64,000 nt of DNA from Paenibacillus sp. DMB20 (GTDB taxonomy: Bacteria; Bacillota; Bacilli; Paenibacillales; Paenibacillaceae), in contig NZ_LAZU01000029.1 in assembly GCF_000987955.1 (NCBI RefSeq), forward strand, positions 62,001 through 126,000, given 5' to 3'. The position numbers and the translations under genes are program-made. Below the pieces are notes generated by a model. That model ran no database searches. It was given only the letters and a program-made list of their open reading frames with translations, and was not told where the DNA came from. Below, piece after piece: positions 60,439 through 64,000 of the stretch; position 1 is the first letter of the stretch, and the number at the start of each line of letters is the position of its first letter.

Positions 60439-61628
60439 TTAGTTCGTATAATTATCAAAATATCCTTGGATAAAGATAATCGGCGTGCCTTTATCTCCGC
60501 TGCCGGACGTTAAATCGGACAGGGAACCGATAAGATCGGTCAATTTTCTGGGCGTAGTCCCTTGCGCTTCCATCGATCCCACCAGATCCCCGTCTTTATT
60601 GCTGATATATTGGGATATCGCTTGTTTAAGCTCTTCGCCTCTTAAATCGGCAAAGTTATTATCGGCAAGATACTTCAGCTTTACTTCATTGGGGGTGCCA
60701 TCAAGTCCAGATGTGTAAGCCGGTGATACTACCGGATCCGCGAGTTCCCAGATTTTGCCCACGGGGTCTTTGAATGCTCCATCCCCATAGATCATCACTT
60801 CAATATGTTTGCCCGTTTTTTCTTTAAGCATATGCTGGATGTTATCGACTATAGGTTGGCAATTGCGCGGGAACAGTTTAACGCTATCTTCCGTTGATTT
60901 ATTGGAACCTAACAGACCGTAGGTTTCATTGCATCCGCTGCCGTCAATCGATTCGGACAAAATGTCATCCAGCTGTAAACTTTCTCGCCGCCGTTTGCTT
61001 TCAATATTTTCTTGGTTCTGAATCTCGTATGAATATCGCAAGTCAGAACATTTTTGGTGTACTCGAGAACGGTCTTGGGATTATTCGAGAAAATGACTTC
61101 GCATTCTACGCCGTATTCCTCGATTAACGATTTGTAATAATCGATATAATCAATGCCGGTAAAGGTATGTTTCTTGTATCCAAAATGTTCGCGGAATTGT
61201 CCTTCGGTTAGTGCATCGGTCCAAGGATTAACGCCTTTTTCATCAAGCATGTCCAAATCCACCAAGTGATTTCCGACTTCATCGGATGGATAGCTGAGCA
61301 TTAACACGATTTTTTTGGCCCCTTTGGCAATGCCGCGCAGACAAACCGCAAAACGGTTACGGCTTAAGATCGGGAAAATGACGCCGATCGTCTCTTCTCC
61401 AAATTTGGAACGAATATCTTTAGCAATATGATCGATCGTAGCATAGTTGCCTTGAGCGCGAGCAACGATGGACTCGGTTACGGTAACGATATCTCGGTCA
61501 TTGATGCGAAAGCCTTCGACTTCCGCAGCTTTTAGCACGCTATCCACTACGATTTCTTCTATATTGTCCCCTCGGTTTACGATGGGGCAACGGAGACCCC
61601 GAACGACGGTTCCAACCACTCTTTCCAA
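60439..61628 (-). pseudogene. Coenzyme F420-0:L-glutamate ligase-like protein, frameshifted
   Basis: Two frames form one protein of about 395 residues. The N-terminal half (VTVTESIVARAQGNYATI, VIFPILSRNRFAVCLRGIA) resembles the CofE/FbiB ligase domain, which adds glutamate to F420-0 with GTP; the C-terminal half (YGDGAFKDPVGKIWELADP, GTPNEVKLKYLADN) continues it. The first frame breaks at GEKVYSWM and the second resumes at LDDILSESIDGSGCNET; one base is missing near 60971-60976. Firmicutes of this kind are not known for F420, so the real substrate may differ. A LysR gene is divergent from it. Confidence 0.8.
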
Positions 61629-61665
61629 ACGAATCGCTCCTTATAACATTTATACTTGTACTATA

Positions 61666-61678
61666 CATCAATCTGATG
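61666..61678. promoter_or_regulatory. Dyad in the F420-ligase-like/LysR divergent region
   Basis: CATCA-ATC-TGATG lies midway between the divergent genes. LysR regulators bind T-N11-A dyads in such gaps, so this is a candidate site. Confidence 0.45.
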
Positions 61679-61729
61679 ATATAAACGAAATTAATATATC
61701 GAATAATGGATATAAGAGGTGCTTATACG

Positions 61730-62617
61730 TTGAACAGGTTGGATTTATATCAAACGTTTTGTATGGTAGCAAAAAATAAAAGCATTTCCAAGGCGGCAAA
61801 AGACCTCTACATGACACAACCGGCCGTTAGTCAAGCGATCATGCAATTGGAAAAAGAATTGGACACCCGGCTTTTCACTAGAACGCCTAAAGGAGTATCT
61901 CTAACCAACGAAGGCAGTCTTTTATTTGAATATGCCAATTCGGCGATGAATTTAATTCGCGTTGGCGAAGAAAGGATTTCGGAGCTTAAGAATTTAACGA
62001 CAGGCGAGCTGAGGATAGGCGTTGGCGACACGATTTCCAGGTATTTTTTGCCCCCGTATCTGGAGGCTTTTCATAACCGTTATCCCAACATTAAGTTCAA
62101 GATTGTGAATGGCACGACGCTTGAGATTTGCGCCCTGATCAAATCAGGAGAGGTTGATATCGGAATATGTAATTTTCCGCTTGAAGATGCTGCATTAGAA
62201 CTAAGGCCATGTGCTGATATTCAAGATATTTTCGTTTGCGGAGAGAAGTTCAAGAATATTTTATCCGGACCTGTCAGCCTTGATCAGGTGGCAAAACAGC
62301 CATTAATCTTTCTTGAGTCAAAGTCCAATTCCAGAAAATATGTAGAGGATTACATGTTGTCTAAAGGAATAAAGATATCGCCGGATTTTGAATTGGGATC
62401 ACACCATTTATTACTGGAGTTTGCCAAAATAAATTTAGGAGTAGCTTGCGTGACGAAGGAGTTCTCCCAAGAGTACTTAAACAAAGGATTACTGCATGAA
62501 GTACAGCTCATTCGGGAAATACCCAAGAGAAGCATAGGCGTATGTTTTTTAAAAAGCGTATCTTTATCTCCGGCATCGGCAAAATTTGTGGAGATCATAG
62601 AAAATAAACGATCATGA
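61730..62617 (+). CDS. LysR-family transcriptional regulator
   Basis: About 295 residues. The HTH is clear (FCMVAKNKSISKAAKDLYMT, then QPAVSQAIMQLEKELDTRLF) and the substrate-binding domain follows from residue 90 (LRIGVGDTISRYFLPPYLEA, SGEVDIGICNFPL). TTG 61730 follows AAGAGGTG by eight bases; the ATG at 61706 has no ribosome binding site and would add eight residues. It is divergent from the F420-ligase-like gene, its most likely target. The effector is unknown. Confidence 0.9.
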   Translation: MNRLDLYQTFCMVAKNKSISKAAKDLYMTQPAVSQAIMQLEKELDTRLFTRTPKGVSLTNEGSLLFEYANSAMNLIRVGEERISELKNLTTGELRIGVGDTISRYFLPPYLEAFHNRYPNIKFKIVNGTTLEICALIKSGEVDIGICNFPLEDAALELRPCADIQDIFVCGEKFKNILSGPVSLDQVAKQPLIFLESKSNSRKYVEDYMLSKGIKISPDFELGSHHLLLEFAKINLGVACVTKEFSQEYLNKGLLHEVQLIREIPKRSIGVCFLKSVSLSPASAKFVEIIENKRS

Positions 62618-62643
62618 GCGTTTTACAAAAATCCAATGCCGGC

Positions 62644-63705
62644 TTACTTCAGAATAAATTTCCCTGTAACAGGGTTATGATCACTGTTCTTGAAGTTCAG
62701 ATCGTGTCCGGTAACATCAACGATTTCTACATTCGGAGATACGAGAAACCCGTCGATCACAGCGAGAAAATTGACCCCTTCTTGATACGCTGCGTCCAGC
62801 GTTCGGACTGAAGGAATGTTCGGGTCTACAGCCCACCGGAAATCTTCCGGGCCGAAGGTATCGGGGAATGGTTGCAGCCACTGCGGCCATTCTTGCTTAG
62901 AGGGAAACTTATTGTGATCGGTTCCAGGCAGGGAATGATTCCAATCTCCGCCTAGAATAAGGTAGTTGCCTTTCTCCGCTTCTTGATCGATGTAGTCCTC
63001 AAGAAAGTCAAGTTGTTGTTTGCGGATGGTACCGCCCTTATCGAACGCTGACAAATGCAGGTTGACCACCACGAGTTCTTTGCCGTTATCTACCGGAAAC
63101 CTGCTCTCTATAAATGCACGATCCAGCTCAAATTGCTGGACAGGCCAACTTTCTTTGCCAGGCAGGTCGAAGCGGGTATGAGATGAGCTATGGAACGTGG
63201 ACAATGTGAGTAAACCGCTTTGCACCGCACCCATCGGATGAGCCAACGGCACGGGCACCCAAGGAACCTTGTAATTATAAGCAAACGTGTCGCTATATCC
63301 TTGCAGGCGGTGGCTTATTTTTTGGACTTGATTAATATGGTTGCTGCGTGTGGAGTGAACATCTACTTCCTGAAGGATATACAGATCGGAGTGGGTGTCG
63401 CTCAGAAAGTCGGCCATGGCGTTCAGGTTGGCCTCCGTTTGTCCCTTGCTTCTTGACCGGGACATCGTTCCACCGTCCATGAAGAAATCCTGTCCCTGGT
63501 CGAGGCCGGCGTAACCGATATTAAACGTGGTGACGGTGAACGGCTCGCCATGCTTCATCATAAGACTGTTATTATTGCTTGCAAGAAGTTCTACTTTAGC
63601 TGGGGGTTTATAATCAGTTGTTGTAATATAGATTAGAAAAATGGCAAGCGCAGCAATTGCGGTCAGCATAATCGAGGCAAGCCATTTTAACGTTTTTTTG
63701 ATCAT
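62644..63705 (-). CDS. Endonuclease/exonuclease/phosphatase-family protein with N-terminal anchor
   Basis: A 353-residue protein with one N-terminal helix (WLASIMLTAIAALAIFLI) and an EEP-superfamily domain facing outward. Motifs: FTVTTFNIGYAG, the metal-ligand Glu in LYILQEVDVHS, VVVNLHLSAF, the catalytic LILGGDWNHS and the terminal NSDHNPVTG. Members hydrolyse phosphodiesters in lipids, nucleotides or nucleic acids. The substrate is not evident. It is convergent with the LysR gene, with 26 bases between their ends. Confidence 0.88.
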   Translation of the reverse strand: MIKKTLKWLASIMLTAIAALAIFLIYITTTDYKPPAKVELLASNNNSLMMKHGEPFTVTTFNIGYAGLDQGQDFFMDGGTMSRSRSKGQTEANLNAMADFLSDTHSDLYILQEVDVHSTRSNHINQVQKISHRLQGYSDTFAYNYKVPWVPVPLAHPMGAVQSGLLTLSTFHSSSHTRFDLPGKESWPVQQFELDRAFIESRFPVDNGKELVVVNLHLSAFDKGGTIRKQQLDFLEDYIDQEAEKGNYLILGGDWNHSLPGTDHNKFPSKQEWPQWLQPFPDTFGPEDFRWAVDPNIPSVRTLDAAYQEGVNFLAVIDGFLVSPNVEIVDVTGHDLNFKNSDHNPVTGKFILK

Positions 63706-63835
63706 GGGGTTGTTGTTTTACCTCCCGGTTTAGGAATAGTTTTTTGTGCTTTTCCATATAAGCGTTAAGTTTCCCTATTATAGTATAGTTAGTTGGTGCA
63801 ATCAGCAAGACAAAATATATTGCGGCGAGAATCGT

Positions 63836-63905
63836 TTAAGGCAACGGCCCGGAGCTGCTGAGCCGGAAAAACAAACATGACACGCGCCGAAGTCGCGGCC
63901 TTTGC
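63836..63905 (+). pseudogene. Decayed SLH-domain remnant
   Basis: GGCAACGGCCCGGAGCTGCT and the following bases match the last 70 bases of the SLH gene at 58622-58697 (GNGPELLS, then TRAE after a frame change). It lacks a start and carries an insertion, so it is a fragment of a second SLH gene or a duplicated tail. Confidence 0.75.
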
Positions 63906-63962
63906 TGGCCAGGAACCCCCTTGATATGGAGTATGTTGAAAAAGTCGCGTATATACGGAAAA

Positions 63963-64000
63963 AGGTACGGTTACTCACAAAAAATGAGGAGACCGTACCT
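63963..64000 (+). terminator. Hairpin at the window edge
   Basis: AGGTACGGT and CTCA pair with TGAG and ACCGTACCT. The T-run, if any, lies beyond the window. Confidence 0.5.

Noticed and set aside
1..64000. Insertion sequences, prophage, CRISPR or tRNA genes
   Set aside because: No transposase, integrase, phage structural gene, regular spaced repeats or cloverleaf was recognised anywhere; only one IS-end-like palindrome was seen.

Overview
The window looks like chromosomal DNA from a low-to-mid GC, endospore-type Firmicute, most likely Paenibacillus or a close relative. The evidence is strong AGGAGG-type ribosome binding sites with frequent TTG/GTG starts, many rho-independent terminators, a cre-like site, BlaI/BlaR-type regulation, an S-layer-homology (SLH) surface protein behind a c-di-GMP-I riboswitch, and hybrid sensor kinases of the kind common in Paenibacillus. 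The genus is an inference. I see no rRNA, tRNA, CRISPR array, intact transposase or prophage.

Layout. 1-6.4 kb: a minus-strand purine nucleoside salvage operon (deoD with a frameshift, an ECF transporter of S, T and two ATPase subunits, and a nucleoside hydrolase) with a cre-like site in its leader, followed by an Mga/PRD-like regulator. 6.7-13 kb: a DUF4253 gene, a membrane-anchored kinase-response regulator fusion (HK-RR 1) divergent from a tandem serine hydrolase, and a MerR regulator. 13-28.4 kb: two TetR/MFS efflux modules with visible operators, LtrA, a 1053-residue double-kinase hybrid sensor, small accessory genes (DUF4259, DinB, WYL regulator), a luciferase-like oxidoreductase and a glycerol dehydrogenase. 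28.4-34.1 kb: an APH-like kinase, then a DUF4097 lipoprotein plus BcrA-type ABC transporter divergent from HK-RR 2. 34.2-39.5 kb: BlaI, a BlaR1-like protease lacking the penicillin sensor domain, and a TetR plus serine hydrolase. 39.9-46.8 kb: SUKH proteins, YdeI (frameshifted), Ada, and a Mef-like MFS pump behind a macrolide-type leader peptide and attenuator, followed by an SDR with its own small-ORF leader. 46.9-54.5 kb: hydrolases, an EamA exporter with a divergent MocR regulator, DoxX/Crp, and a VOC protein. 54.5-58.8 kb: c-di-GMP riboswitch, terminator and a 1191-residue C-type-lectin/FIVAR/SLH surface protein. 58.8-64 kb: a leader followed by a truncated MFS gene, TPR-SUKH (frameshifted), an F420-ligase-like gene (frameshifted) with a divergent LysR, an endonuclease/exonuclease/phosphatase-family protein and a decayed SLH tail.

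The main points of interest are: (1) two paralogous HK-RR fusions, each divergent from an envelope-related target, whose intergenic regions share a TTGTCATA-N7/8-GTGACA dyad; (2) a promoter, MLHSMRLR leader peptide and terminator ahead of the Mef-like pump; (3) a c-di-GMP riboswitch controlling an S-layer-anchored lectin with EPN and WND motifs; (4) six genes each broken by one missing base, which either marks sequencing error or real decay; and (5) a SUKH domain fused to a ribosomal L7/L12 C-terminal-like domain.
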